A stretch of 6,042 nt of DNA from Thermomicrobiales bacterium. Its GTDB lineage: Bacteria; Chloroflexota; Chloroflexia; Thermomicrobiales; UBA6265. Position numbers and translations under genes: made by a program. Location: the NCBI GenBank assembly GCA_025937615.1, contig JAICRA010000103.1, positions 1 to 6,042 on the forward strand, written 5' to 3'. Shown one piece after another: positions 1 through 6,042 of this stretch. Position 1 is the stretch's first letter; each line of letters starts with the position of its first letter. The notes below the pieces were generated by a model. The model had not been told where the DNA came from and did not search any database. It saw only the letters and a program-made list of their open reading frames with translations.

Positions 1-728
1 ACGCCCTTGGTGCGGGCCATCCAGATCGGGTTCGCCGAGAGGAGGTCTGCGTACTCCTGCTGGCGCTCCGGGAAGACCTGCAGGAAGTCGCGCACCATGC
101 CGGGCAGGTTTTCCGGGATCGGTCGCGAGAAGCCGCCGATCTCCATCATGTTCGTCGTCAACCGGGCGCCGCAAAAGGCCTCGAACAGATCGAGGATCAG
201 CTCGCGCTCGCGGAAGCAGTAGAGCGACATCGAGAGCGCGCCGATGTCGAGCGCGTGGGTGCCGAGCCAGACCAGGTGGGAGGCGATCCGCGCCAGCTCG
301 GACATGATCACACGCCAGTACTGGGCACGCTCCGGGGCCGTGACACCGCAGAGCTTCTCGATCGCCAGCACGCAGCCGAGGTTGTTCATCGGCGCGGCGA
401 CGTAGTCGGTGCGGTCGGTCCAGGGAATGATCTGAGCGTAGCGGTGATGCTCCCCCAGCTTCTCGGTGCCACGGTGGAGATAGCCTATGACGGGGTCGCA
501 ATCGAGGATCAGCTCGCCGTCGAGCTTCAGCACGACCCGCAGCACGCCGTGGGTGCTCGGGTGCTGGGGACCCATGTTGAGGGTCATCAGACGCTCGCCG
601 GTCTGGAGCGCGACATCTTCCTCGATCGTCAGCGAGCCCATTGATTGGGCGTCTGCGCTGAAGACTGCGCTGGCTTCGTAGGGAGCCACGAGCTGCGAGT
701 CGGCAGTGGGCGGGGATTCAGTACTCAT
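1..728 (-). CDS. nuoD: NADH:quinone oxidoreductase subunit D (NuoD, 49 kDa subunit), C-terminus cut off by window edge
   Basis: NuoD is the 49 kDa subunit of respiratory complex I. It builds the quinone-reduction pocket together with NuoB at the foot of the hydrophilic arm. The frame is open from ATG at 728 to the window edge, giving 242 residues of a family usually near 400, so roughly the N-terminal 60% is visible. Landmarks are GPQHPSTHGVLR (residues 53-64), the 49 kDa signature LHRGTEK (84-90), DRTDYV (105-110), RIASHLVWLGTHALDIGAL (147-165) and FRERELILDLFE (172-183). The quinone-site residues of the Thermus subunit (His38, Tyr87, Asp139, recalled from memory) map by spacing to His60, Tyr109 and Asp161, all intact. 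About 45 poorly conserved residues precede the conserved core, and an internal Met30 is an alternative start. ATG at 728 is preferred because GAGGAG lies 8 nt upstream (737-742) and it directly abuts the nuoC stop. Identity is very secure. Confidence 0.97.
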   Translation of the reverse strand, partial: MSTESPPTADSQLVAPYEASAVFSADAQSMGSLTIEEDVALQTGERLMTLNMGPQHPSTHGVLRVVLKLDGELILDCDPVIGYLHRGTEKLGEHHRYAQIIPWTDRTDYVAAPMNNLGCVLAIEKLCGVTAPERAQYWRVIMSELARIASHLVWLGTHALDIGALSMSLYCFRERELILDLFEAFCGARLTTNMMEIGGFSRPIPENLPGMVRDFLQVFPERQQEYADLLSANPIWMARTKG

Positions 729-1463
729 CTAGGAGACTCCTCGGCCCGTCCAGCGGGTGCGGACACGACCGACAGTTCGTTCGGTGTTGAAAACCGGGAA
801 TTCGCGCCAGCCGCGCAGCGGGTAGTCTTTCCGCAGCGGGTGCCCTTCATCCCAATCGTCGGGTAACAGCATCCGTTTCATGTTCGGGTGTCCTTCGAAG
901 GTGATGCCGAACATGTCGTAGCACTCCCGCTCCATCCAGTTGGCGCCGTTCCAGATGGGGACCAGTGACGGCACCGGTTCGCCGTCGTCGACACCGGTCT
1001 TCAGACGCAACCTGGTGCGGTTAGGTAGGGAGTAGAGGTGCGCTACCACGTCGAAGCGCGGGTTCTCCCGCAACCGCAGCATGTCGACCGCGGTGAGGTC
1101 GCTCAGAAAATTGAGCTGCACCCGCGGCTCGTCCTTCAGAAAGAGACAGATCGTCCGCCACTGCTCGCGCGCCACGTGGATCGTGGTTTCGTCCCGAAAA
1201 CGGACGGCGTCCACGATCGCATCAGGGAACGCGGCGCGCAGCACGATCAGGGCCGGGTGGGCCTCGATATCCTCATGGATCCAGCGATCGCGCGACCAGG
1301 CGTCTTCATCAAGGAGGGCTTCCTTCATCCCCTCGACGTCGCTGACCGGAGCGGAGGCTTCCGCCGCGTCTGGAGATTCCCTGGCAATTTCGGCGGCTTC
1401 AGCCGCCTCCTGAGATGCCGGTTGAACCAGCCCTGATCCAGGCTCTGCCGGCTTGTCGGTCAC
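729..1463 (-). CDS. nuoC: NADH:quinone oxidoreductase subunit C (NuoC, 30 kDa subunit)
   Basis: NuoC is the 30 kDa subunit of complex I. It carries no cofactor and packs against NuoD and NuoB in the hydrophilic arm. The 244-residue product has the alpha/beta domain at about 70-160 and then the 30 kDa signature region: ERECYDMFGITFEGHP (178-193), MKRMLLPDDW (195-204) and GHPLRKDYPL (207-216). The start is a GTG with AGAGGG about 10 nt upstream. No other start is needed to include the whole domain. The first 60 or so residues are Ala/Glu/Pro-rich (for example EAAEAAEIARESPDAAEAS) and look like a disordered extension, making the protein longer than many bacterial NuoC. The gene follows nuoB by 27 nt and ends in TAG immediately before, and in frame with, the nuoD ATG. 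It is not fused to nuoD, unlike in E. coli. Confidence 0.96.
   Translation of the reverse strand: MTDKPAEPGSGLVQPASQEAAEAAEIARESPDAAEASAPVSDVEGMKEALLDEDAWSRDRWIHEDIEAHPALIVLRAAFPDAIVDAVRFRDETTIHVAREQWRTICLFLKDEPRVQLNFLSDLTAVDMLRLRENPRFDVVAHLYSLPNRTRLRLKTGVDDGEPVPSLVPIWNGANWMERECYDMFGITFEGHPNMKRMLLPDDWDEGHPLRKDYPLRGWREFPVFNTERTVGRVRTRWTGRGVS
737..742 (-). promoter_or_regulatory. Ribosome binding site for nuoD within the nuoC 3' end
   Basis: GAGGAG on the minus strand lies 8 nt before the nuoD ATG at 728. It overlaps the codons for the last few NuoC residues (RGVS), so nuoD has its own initiation site despite directly abutting nuoC. Confidence 0.65.
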
Positions 1464-1490
1464 AGGTCTATTGCCCTCTTTCCGGGCTGT

Positions 1491-2063
1491 CTAGACGCCG
1501 GGTTGGGCAGGAACGGCATCCAGTGCGCCCATGGCCGCCTGCCGTTCGGCACGGCGGTTTTCCTCGGCGGCGACAATTCCCTGCCGCCGGGCCATCGTCT
1601 CGTATTTGATCACCTTATTCTGCAGCTCGAGGACGCCGTAATAGAGCGCCTCGGGCGTGGGCGGGCATCCCGGCACGTAGATGTCGACGGGGATGACCTG
1701 GTCGACCCCCTGGACCACAGCGTACGTGTCATAGGGACCGCCGACGTTGGCGCACGACCCCATCGAGATCACCCACTTCGGTTCCGGCATCTGATCGTAG
1801 AGCGTGCGTATCACGGGAGCCATCTTCTTGGTCACCGTGCCGGCGATGAACATCATGTCCGCTTGCCGCGGCGAGGCGCGGTAGAGCATGCCGAAGCGCT
1901 CGGCCAGGTCGAACCGGGCCATCGACGCGGAAATCATCTCGATCGCGCAGCAGGCGAGACCGAACTGGAGCCACCACAGGGACGAGCGCCGCGCCCAGTT
2001 GAAGAGAAAATCGAGCGAAGTGATGAAGATGTTCTTGTCGTAACGATCGTGAATTAGACCCAC
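1491..2063 (-). CDS. nuoB: NADH:quinone oxidoreductase subunit B (NuoB, PSST subunit)
   Basis: NuoB binds the terminal [4Fe-4S] cluster N2, which passes electrons to quinone in complex I. The 190-residue protein has the family layout: an N-terminal stretch opening [10 protein letters not shown], then [10 protein letters not shown] (34-43), [14 protein letters not shown] (101-114) and [11 protein letters not shown] (130-140). The N2 ligands are Cys38, Cys39, Cys104 and Cys133, including the characteristic tandem cysteines, all present. The frame stays open for 37 codons upstream to 2174, but that part lies inside nuoA and encodes unrelated residues. GTG at 2063 matches where NuoB proteins begin and overlaps the nuoA end by 10 nt, implying translational coupling. 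A GGAGG lies 15 nt upstream (2079-2083) within nuoA, a rather long spacing. The C-terminal 30 residues are Ala/Glu/Arg-rich and poorly conserved. Confidence 0.96.
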   Translation of the reverse strand: MGLIHDRYDKNIFITSLDFLFNWARRSSLWWLQFGLACCAIEMISASMARFDLAERFGMLYRASPRQADMMFIAGTVTKKMAPVIRTLYDQMPEPKWVISMGSCANVGGPYDTYAVVQGVDQVIPVDIYVPGCPPTPEALYYGVLELQNKVIKYETMARRQGIVAAEENRRAERQAAMGALDAVPAQPGV

Positions 2064-2425
2064 TCCAGGGCCCCTTTCCTCCAGGCGTAGACATACCCGA
2101 CGAAGAGCAACGCGATGAAGACGAGCATCTCCACGAATCCAAAGAGTCCGAGCTGCGTGAAGAGCACGGCCCATGGGAAGAGGAAGATCGCCTCGATGTC
2201 AAAGATCACGAAGAGCATCGCTACGATGTAGAAGCGCGCGGTGTACCGCGGTTGCACCGGGGTCACATCGGGCAAGCCACTCTCGTAGGGCGCCGCCTTC
2301 ATCCAGCTCGGTTTCTGGGGAGCGACGATCCAGTTCAGGATGAGCAGCGTCATCCCCATGGCGAACGCCGCCGTCAACATCAACGCGATGATGACCCAGT
2401 TGGAGCCGAATGTCTCGATAGTCAC
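2054..2425 (-). CDS. nuoA: NADH:quinone oxidoreductase subunit A (NuoA, ND3-like membrane subunit)
   Basis: NuoA is a small membrane subunit of complex I, equivalent to mitochondrial ND3, at the junction between the membrane arm and the quinone site. The 123-residue product has three hydrophobic helices at about 11-34, 64-88 and 95-115. Between the first two is the conserved loop with APYESGLP (45-52), followed by [27 protein letters not shown], in which Asp76 and Glu78 are the conserved acidic pair of helix 2. GTG at 2425 is chosen because it gives the usual length and has GAAGGGAA upstream (2436-2443, 12 nt from the start). An in-frame TTG at 2455 would add ten hydrophilic residues but has no clear ribosome site. 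This is the first gene of the visible nuo operon, and its end overlaps nuoB by 10 nt. Confidence 0.94.
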   Translation of the reverse strand: MTIETFGSNWVIIALMLTAAFAMGMTLLILNWIVAPQKPSWMKAAPYESGLPDVTPVQPRYTARFYIVAMLFVIFDIEAIFLFPWAVLFTQLGLFGFVEMLVFIALLFVGYVYAWRKGALEWV

Positions 2426-2464
2426 GCGCTCGCGGTTCCCTTCAATCGGGATCAATCAGACGAG

Positions 2465-2485
2465 CGGCCGCCTCTGTGGCGGCCG
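2465..2485. other. Perfect GC hairpin upstream of nuoA
   Basis: CGGCCGCC at 2465-2472 pairs perfectly with GGCGGCCG at 2478-2485 across a 5-nt loop, giving an all-G/C 8-bp stem. It lies between ktrB and nuoA, 40 nt upstream of the preferred nuoA start. No T-run follows directly on the minus strand (CTCGTC follows), so it is not a standard intrinsic terminator for ktrB. It could be a leader structure, a transcript-stabilising stem or a weak terminator. The dyad is seen directly; any function is inferred. Confidence 0.5.
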
Positions 2486-2498
2486 AGTCAACATGGGA

Positions 2499-2507
2499 AT
2501 TTTACCA
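2499..2507 (-). promoter_or_regulatory. Candidate extended -10 promoter for the nuo operon
   Basis: On the minus strand this reads TGGTAAAAT: a TGn extension plus TAAAAT, which matches the TATAAT consensus at five of six positions. It stands out as an AT-rich island in GC-rich surroundings, inside the 118-nt gap before nuoA. No good -35 box lies at 16-17 nt (GCCGGA or CCGGAA there), which an extended -10 can tolerate. Transcription would start near 2492-2494, leaving a leader of about 67 nt that contains the hairpin at 2465-2485. This is a prediction from motif and position only. Confidence 0.33.
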
Positions 2508-2543
2508 CGGATAGGTGCAATTCCGGCGGCCGGACAGGCAACG

Positions 2544-4028
2544 CTATCCAATGCGTACAGCCTCTTCCGGGAAGCGGTAGCGTTCAGGCTGCTGGTGTCG
2601 CTGAAGTGCATAGACGGCGGTCAGTGGACCCAGTCGCCCGAGGAACATCGCCGCGCAGAGGACAAACTTTCCGGCCTCCGTCAGAGCCGGGGTAATGCCG
2701 GTCGAGACCCCGACCGTGGCCAGCGCGCTCATCGATTCGAACATCAGGTGGATCATGCCGATCTCTCGGTGGCCGACGTGATGCTCGGCTATAGCGAGCG
2801 CGACCGTGATCACCCCGTAGAGCAGGAGGGAGATGGCGATCACGGTTACCGCGCGGAAGACCAGTGGTGTGGCGATGCGCCGTCCCCAGACCTGTGTTTC
2901 CGGATTCCCTCGTAGGGTCGAGAGAACTGCGGCGACGACGACACCAACCGTGTTCAGGCGGACACCACCCGCTGTCGAACCAGATGCGCCGCCGACGAAC
3001 ATCAGACCAAGCCAGAAGAAGAGCGTCAGCGGATGCGCTAGATTCCAGTCGACTGTCGTGAATCCCGCCGTCCGGGCCGCAACGCTCTGAAAGAGCGCGG
3101 CGAGGGCTTTAGAGCCTACGGTCTGTCCGGCCAAGGCGCCTCCCCACTCGGCGGCGAGGAAGACGAGCGCACCAGCTCCGAGCAGCAGGGCGTTCAGTGC
3201 CAGCACGATCTTCGTGTCGAGCGCTAGTGATCGCCAGGACTTCTGGCGCGTGACGTCGGCGAAGATGAGGTACGAGAGCGCACCCGCCTGGATGAGCGCC
3301 ATGAGCACGACGTTGACCCAGACGTCGGTCGCCGCGGATTGCAAAGACAGGAACCCACCGGCCAGATCAAATCCAGCGTTGCAGAACGCGGCGATGGCAT
3401 AGAACAAACCGTTCCAGAGGGCGTCAAGGAGATGCATGTCCGCCACCGTAGCGAACCAGATTGCGAGAATTACTGTGCCAGCGCCTTCCGCAATCAGAGT
3501 GAAACGAATGATCTGCTCGGCGAGGGTGACGGCTTCTCGCATCGAGAGAGCGGGCGCGCCGTCTTTGAGCAGCATCTCGTCGCGCAAGGTGTATGAACCG
3601 GCGCCACGCCGTAGCATCTGGAGGAGGATGCTGGCGCCGACCGAGAAGCCGAGCCCGCCGATCTGAATAAGCATTAGGACGACAAGCTGCCCGAACCAGT
3701 TCCAATGCTCCAAAGTGTCCACCACGACTAGGCCAGTGACGGATGATGCGGAGACGGCAGTGAAGAACGCATCGATCACCGGGGTCGGTTCGCGTGCCCT
3801 CGTTACCCAGGGCGTCGTCAGCAGGACCGTGCCCACCGATATGAGGACGACGAACGACAGCACGAAGAGCTGGGCATGACGCCGGGCGTTGGCACCAGCT
3901 CCAGGTCCAGCCGCCTGCGGCGCGAAAATGACACGCCGAGACGGTGGAGTGGGTGGCTCTGGCTTTCCCGTGATCAGTCGTCTAACTGTCGGCGAACGCG
4001 TCGATCGCCTCGTCGATTCCCGCGACAA
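2544..4028 (-). CDS. ktrB: Potassium uptake channel subunit, KtrB/TrkH family
   Basis: This is the membrane pore of a Ktr/Trk-type K+ uptake system, gated by the cytoplasmic KtrA ring encoded just upstream. The 494-residue product shows the four membrane-pore-membrane repeats of the family. Each selectivity loop keeps its glycine: SSVTGL (Gly99), CNAGF (Gly219), RTAGF (Gly322) and ATVGVSTG (Gly440). The intramembrane gating loop GGASGSTAGGVRLNTVG (346-362) and the closing FLGRLGPLT (462-470) are typical. The first membrane helix starts near residue 52, so it lacks the extra N-terminal helix pair of E. coli TrkH and is KtrB-like. Residues 1-50 form an Arg/Ser/Pro-rich soluble extension. The start is TTG at 4028, supported by GAGGGGG 9 nt upstream. 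I found no ATG or GTG between it and the first helix. The start lies inside ktrA (47-nt overlap), suggesting coupled translation. Ion preference (K+ alone or Na+-coupled) cannot be read from the sequence. Confidence 0.93.
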   Translation of the reverse strand: MSRESTRRSTRSPTVRRLITGKPEPPTPPSRRVIFAPQAAGPGAGANARRHAQLFVLSFVVLISVGTVLLTTPWVTRAREPTPVIDAFFTAVSASSVTGLVVVDTLEHWNWFGQLVVLMLIQIGGLGFSVGASILLQMLRRGAGSYTLRDEMLLKDGAPALSMREAVTLAEQIIRFTLIAEGAGTVILAIWFATVADMHLLDALWNGLFYAIAAFCNAGFDLAGGFLSLQSAATDVWVNVVLMALIQAGALSYLIFADVTRQKSWRSLALDTKIVLALNALLLGAGALVFLAAEWGGALAGQTVGSKALAALFQSVAARTAGFTTVDWNLAHPLTLFFWLGLMFVGGASGSTAGGVRLNTVGVVVAAVLSTLRGNPETQVWGRRIATPLVFRAVTVIAISLLLYGVITVALAIAEHHVGHREIGMIHLMFESMSALATVGVSTGITPALTEAGKFVLCAAMFLGRLGPLTAVYALQRHQQPERYRFPEEAVRIG

Positions 4029-4656
4029 GGATGACGTCCCCCTCTAGCAATGTGGTGTCAGGTACCGGGCGCGGCAGCAGGAAATTGCCGCGCTGGATGA
4101 GGATGATGCAGATGTTCGGTCTGGCCAAGTCGATCTGGCCGACGGTTTGCCGCACGGCGGTCGTAGGGACCTCCATCCGTGCCACCCCGCCCGTCTGCGT
4201 CAGATTCAAGTAGGCGACCAGGTGCCGGATCTCGAGAGAGTGCGCAACCTGGTCCCCGGCTTCGCTCTCAGGGAAGACGATCCGGTCCGCTCCGACCTTG
4301 GTCAGGATCTCGCCGTGGATGTCAGTTTCCGCCTTGGCGATGACCCAGGGGACGCCGATTCGCTTCAGAATCAACGCACAGCTAATGCTCTCTTCGATGT
4401 TCTGGCCCTGGCCCACCACGGCAACTTCAGACCGGTCGACGCCAAGTGAGAGAAGTGCTTCCTGGTCCGAGCCATCGGCCTGGGCGGCGAGAGTCGCGAA
4501 GTCGGCCGCCTCGGCAACTCGCTCCTCGGCGATATCAATGGCGGTAACGTCGTAGCCAAGCTCGTGGCATACGCGCGCAACACTAGTTCCAAATCGGCCG
4601 AGGCCGATAACAGCGACGCGTTTCCGTGACGCCTCCTGGCGATTTCCCCCAAGCAT
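3982..4656 (-). CDS. ktrA: Potassium uptake regulatory subunit, KtrA/TrkA family (RCK protein)
   Basis: This is the cytoplasmic nucleotide-binding subunit that forms a ring under the KtrB pore and gates it. The 224-residue product has one RCK_N Rossmann domain (about 12-135) and one RCK_C (TrkA_C) domain (about 150-224). This is the single-unit KtrA arrangement, not the doubled E. coli TrkA. The nucleotide loop is VIGLGRFGTSVA (16-27), with the acidic residue ending strand 2 at Asp41 (AIDIAEERV). Other family blocks are GQNIEESI (84-91), VIAKAETDIHGEIL (105-118) and VGADRIVFPE (121-130). The frame runs open to a TTG at 4689, but ATG at 4656 is chosen because GGGAAGGG (4663-4670) sits 6 nt upstream and the Rossmann strand begins about ten residues later. 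Its 3' end overlaps ktrB. Sixty-eight nt separate it from the peptidase gene upstream. Confidence 0.94.
   Translation of the reverse strand: MLGGNRQEASRKRVAVIGLGRFGTSVARVCHELGYDVTAIDIAEERVAEAADFATLAAQADGSDQEALLSLGVDRSEVAVVGQGQNIEESISCALILKRIGVPWVIAKAETDIHGEILTKVGADRIVFPESEAGDQVAHSLEIRHLVAYLNLTQTGGVARMEVPTTAVRQTVGQIDLARPNICIILIQRGNFLLPRPVPDTTLLEGDVILVAGIDEAIDAFADS
4038..4044 (-). promoter_or_regulatory. Ribosome binding site deciding the ktrB TTG start
   Basis: GAGGGGG on the minus strand, 9 nt before TTG at 4028, lies inside the ktrA reading frame. It is the main evidence that ktrB starts on this rare codon, so translation of ktrB begins before ktrA translation ends. Confidence 0.6.
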
Positions 4657-4662
4657 CCTGAG

Positions 4663-4670
4663 CCCTTCCC
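4663..4670 (-). promoter_or_regulatory. Ribosome binding site deciding the ktrA ATG start
   Basis: GGGAAGGG on the minus strand lies 6 nt before ATG at 4656. It favours this start over the TTG at 4689, which would add 11 residues. Confidence 0.6.
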
Positions 4671-4724
4671 GATCGCCGCTTACTAGCAAGTTTCTGGCCG
4701 AGGGGGTCGTTATTCAACGGCAGA

Positions 4725-6042
4725 TTACGGGACCGGCGTCCCGGGCAACGGGAACCGATCCGCGACTCGATCGGGGGTCCACGGGGTGTAGAGCCAATCA
4801 GTGAAGAATGCGTCCAGATCTTCGCCTGAGAGCTCTTCGGCGAGAGCGATGAAGTCATTGGTCGTCGCGGTCGAGTAACGGTACCGCGCTGCCCACTCCT
4901 GAAGCAGCTGGAAGAACGTCTCGTCGCCGAGTCGCTCCCGCAGCTCGTGCAGGAGCACTGCGCCGCCCGCATACGGCACCTCGGTAAAGAGGTGATCCGG
5001 ACCGGGGTCGCCGATAAGCACGCCTCTGCCGTCCTCGGTGCGGCTGACCGTCGCGAATCCGGCGATTTGCCGCTGTAAGGCGGCTTCAGCGGCCCTCGGA
5101 CCATGGGCGGCATCCGCCCAGAGGATCTCGGCGTAGCGCGCGAACCCTTCATTCAGCCAGATGTCCTGCCAGCGGGCAGGCGAGACGCTATCGCCGAACC
5201 ATTGATGGGCGATCTCGTGAGCGATGGTTCGCTCGTTCACCGCTGAGCTGTCGTAGCCGATCATGCCCTGGGTCTCAAGCGCCGCGTTCAACGGGCTGTC
5301 GGCAAAGACCGTGTTTCCCAGCGAGGCGAAAGGGTAGGGTCCGAATAGTTCCGTGAATACTTCGAGCATCTCCGGTACGCGTTCGAAGAGGATCCTCTCC
5401 TGATCCGATAGGTCGGGTGGGAACGCCTCGATCAGGGTGATACCCCCAGGACCCTCGTCAAACGTGACATCGAGATCGGCGGCGTGGAACATCACCAGAT
5501 AGCTCGCCGTCGGTTCGCGGTTCTCCCAGGTAAAGGTAACCGTCGAGGGATTGTCTGCGGTGCCGCTCGCCCGCGCGACGGAGTCGCGGCGCCCGTTGGC
5601 GACCACCTCGTACGGCTCGGGAACGGTTATCACCAGTGTGTAGGTCGCTTTGTCGCGCGGATGACCGTTGACGGGGTACCAGACATCAGAACCGGCCGGC
5701 TCGCCCACGGTGAAGACCGAGCGCTCGGTCGTCCACCAGCCACGCTCAAAGCGGTCGTCCTCGTCGATCTCCGGCGTGCCGTGATAGCGCACCTCCGCCT
5801 GGAACGGGTCCCCGGCGGAGAGCGGGCGTGCGGGAGTCACGGTCAGTTCGCCCCGATCCCGCGTCCAGTCGGCCGGCACGCCCTCGATGGTGATCGCATC
5901 GATCTCGGGACCCCTGAAATCGAGGTTGAATGTCGACAGGTCTTGGGTGGCGATGGCATCGATTGTGGTCGTCGCAGCGAGGATCGACCCATCCTCGACG
6001 TCGAGGTCGAGTTCGATCGTGTAGTGGATGGCGTCATAACCG
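4725..6042 (-). CDS. M1-family zinc metallopeptidase (aminopeptidase N-like), N-terminus cut off by window edge
   Basis: M1 (gluzincin) peptidases remove N-terminal residues from peptides using one zinc ion. The visible 438 residues are continuous in frame to the right edge, where the protein enters as GYDAIHYTIELDLDV, the first strands of the M1 beta-sandwich domain, so little mature sequence is missing. The GTG at 5879 is internal and not the start. In visible-fragment numbering, the catalytic domain has the GAMEN-like loop as ALETQGMIGYD (254-264), the zinc motif HEIAHQWFGD (275-284), third ligand Glu298 in WLNEGFARYAE (HExxH-x18-E spacing exact) and the likely catalytic Tyr357 in VPYAGGAVLLHEL. 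It stops about 80 residues after that tyrosine, so the long helical C-terminal domain of E. coli PepN is absent: a compact M1 form. Many such proteins are exported, but a signal peptide would lie outside the window. Substrate preference is unknown. Confidence 0.93.
   Translation of the reverse strand, partial: GYDAIHYTIELDLDVEDGSILAATTTIDAIATQDLSTFNLDFRGPEIDAITIEGVPADWTRDRGELTVTPARPLSAGDPFQAEVRYHGTPEIDEDDRFERGWWTTERSVFTVGEPAGSDVWYPVNGHPRDKATYTLVITVPEPYEVVANGRRDSVARASGTADNPSTVTFTWENREPTASYLVMFHAADLDVTFDEGPGGITLIEAFPPDLSDQERILFERVPEMLEVFTELFGPYPFASLGNTVFADSPLNAALETQGMIGYDSSAVNERTIAHEIAHQWFGDSVSPARWQDIWLNEGFARYAEILWADAAHGPRAAEAALQRQIAGFATVSRTEDGRGVLIGDPGPDHLFTEVPYAGGAVLLHELRERLGDETFFQLLQEWAARYRYSTATTNDFIALAEELSGEDLDAFFTDWLYTPWTPDRVADRFPLPGTPVP

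Noticed and set aside
418..423. Trp103 in NuoD (IPWTDR) as a possible loss of the quinone-binding tyrosine
   Set aside because: By spacing from His60 (49 residues, as between Thermus His38 and Tyr87), the critical tyrosine is Tyr109 in TDYV, which is present. Trp103 is a neighbouring, less constrained position.
1503..2057. 184-codon open frame on the plus strand opposite nuoB
   Set aside because: It is antisense to a gene with all four cluster N2 cysteines intact. The translation is Arg/His/Gly-rich with no recognisable domain, a common by-product of high GC. The plus-strand frames at 255-644 and 2340-2915 are rejected for the same reason.
2064..2174. 37-residue N-terminal extension of NuoB
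   Set aside because: These codons overlap nuoA and give an Arg/Leu-rich sequence unlike NuoB. The GTG at 2063 starts the protein where the family begins.
1729..2202. 157-codon minus-strand frame overlapping nuoA and nuoB
   Set aside because: It is an alternative frame of the nuoA-nuoB region, with a low-complexity Ser/Arg-rich translation. The two real genes explain the region fully.
2486..2491. TTGACT on the minus strand as a -35 box before nuoA
   Set aside because: The position 17 nt downstream is GCCGCT, inside the GC hairpin, and no -10-like hexamer lies at 15-19 nt.
2522..2534. Small dyad TCCGG-CGG-CCGGA just after ktrB as a terminator
   Set aside because: The stem is only 5 bp with a 3-nt loop and no T-run follows on the minus strand, so it is too weak to call.
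4583..5152. 189-codon minus-strand frame within the M1 peptidase gene
   Set aside because: It is Arg/Ser/Pro-rich with no domain, while the peptidase frame carries complete zinc-site motifs over the same bases.
1..6042. A new defence, mobile or otherwise undescribed system
   Set aside because: Apart from short gaps, all of the window is covered by recognised housekeeping genes. I saw no repeat arrays, transposase, integrase, tRNA or unknown gene cluster.

Overview
This 6042-base window is a GC-rich bacterial chromosomal segment in which every supported gene lies on the minus strand, so it reads right to left. The organism is probably a Chloroflexota member. The reasons are separate nuoC and nuoD genes, the sequence style of the M1 peptidase and Ktr proteins, and heavy use of GTG and TTG starts. 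This assignment is inferred from protein style, not from a marker gene, and other high-GC phyla are not excluded.

Layout in transcription order. At 6042-4725 is the 3' part of a compact M1-family zinc aminopeptidase gene, with its N-terminus outside the window. After a 68-nt gap comes a two-gene potassium-uptake module: a KtrA/TrkA regulatory RCK protein (4656-3982), then a KtrB/TrkH pore protein (4028-2544). The ktrB gene starts on a TTG inside the end of ktrA, giving a 47-nt overlap. A 118-nt gap (2426-2543) follows. It holds a candidate extended -10 promoter and a perfect 8-bp GC hairpin. Then the respiratory complex I operon begins: nuoA (2425-2054), nuoB (2063-1491), nuoC (1463-729) and nuoD (728 to beyond position 1, N-terminal 242 residues visible).

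How the genes work together. NuoA, NuoB, NuoC and NuoD form the core around the quinone site of NADH:quinone oxidoreductase: NuoB carries cluster N2, NuoD forms the quinone pocket with it, NuoC clamps the hydrophilic arm, and NuoA is a membrane anchor. The genes are tightly packed: nuoA/nuoB overlap by 10 nt, nuoB/nuoC are 27 nt apart, and nuoC/nuoD touch with no gap. KtrAB uses the membrane potential and ion gradients that such a chain builds. Its place directly upstream on the same strand may allow partial co-transcription, but no functional link is shown by the sequence.

I found no RNA genes, mobile elements, CRISPR arrays or unknown multi-gene system. The most notable local feature is the nuoC-nuoD junction: nuoD's ATG follows nuoC's TAG immediately and in the same frame, so one amber codon separates two proteins that other bacteria make as a NuoCD fusion.
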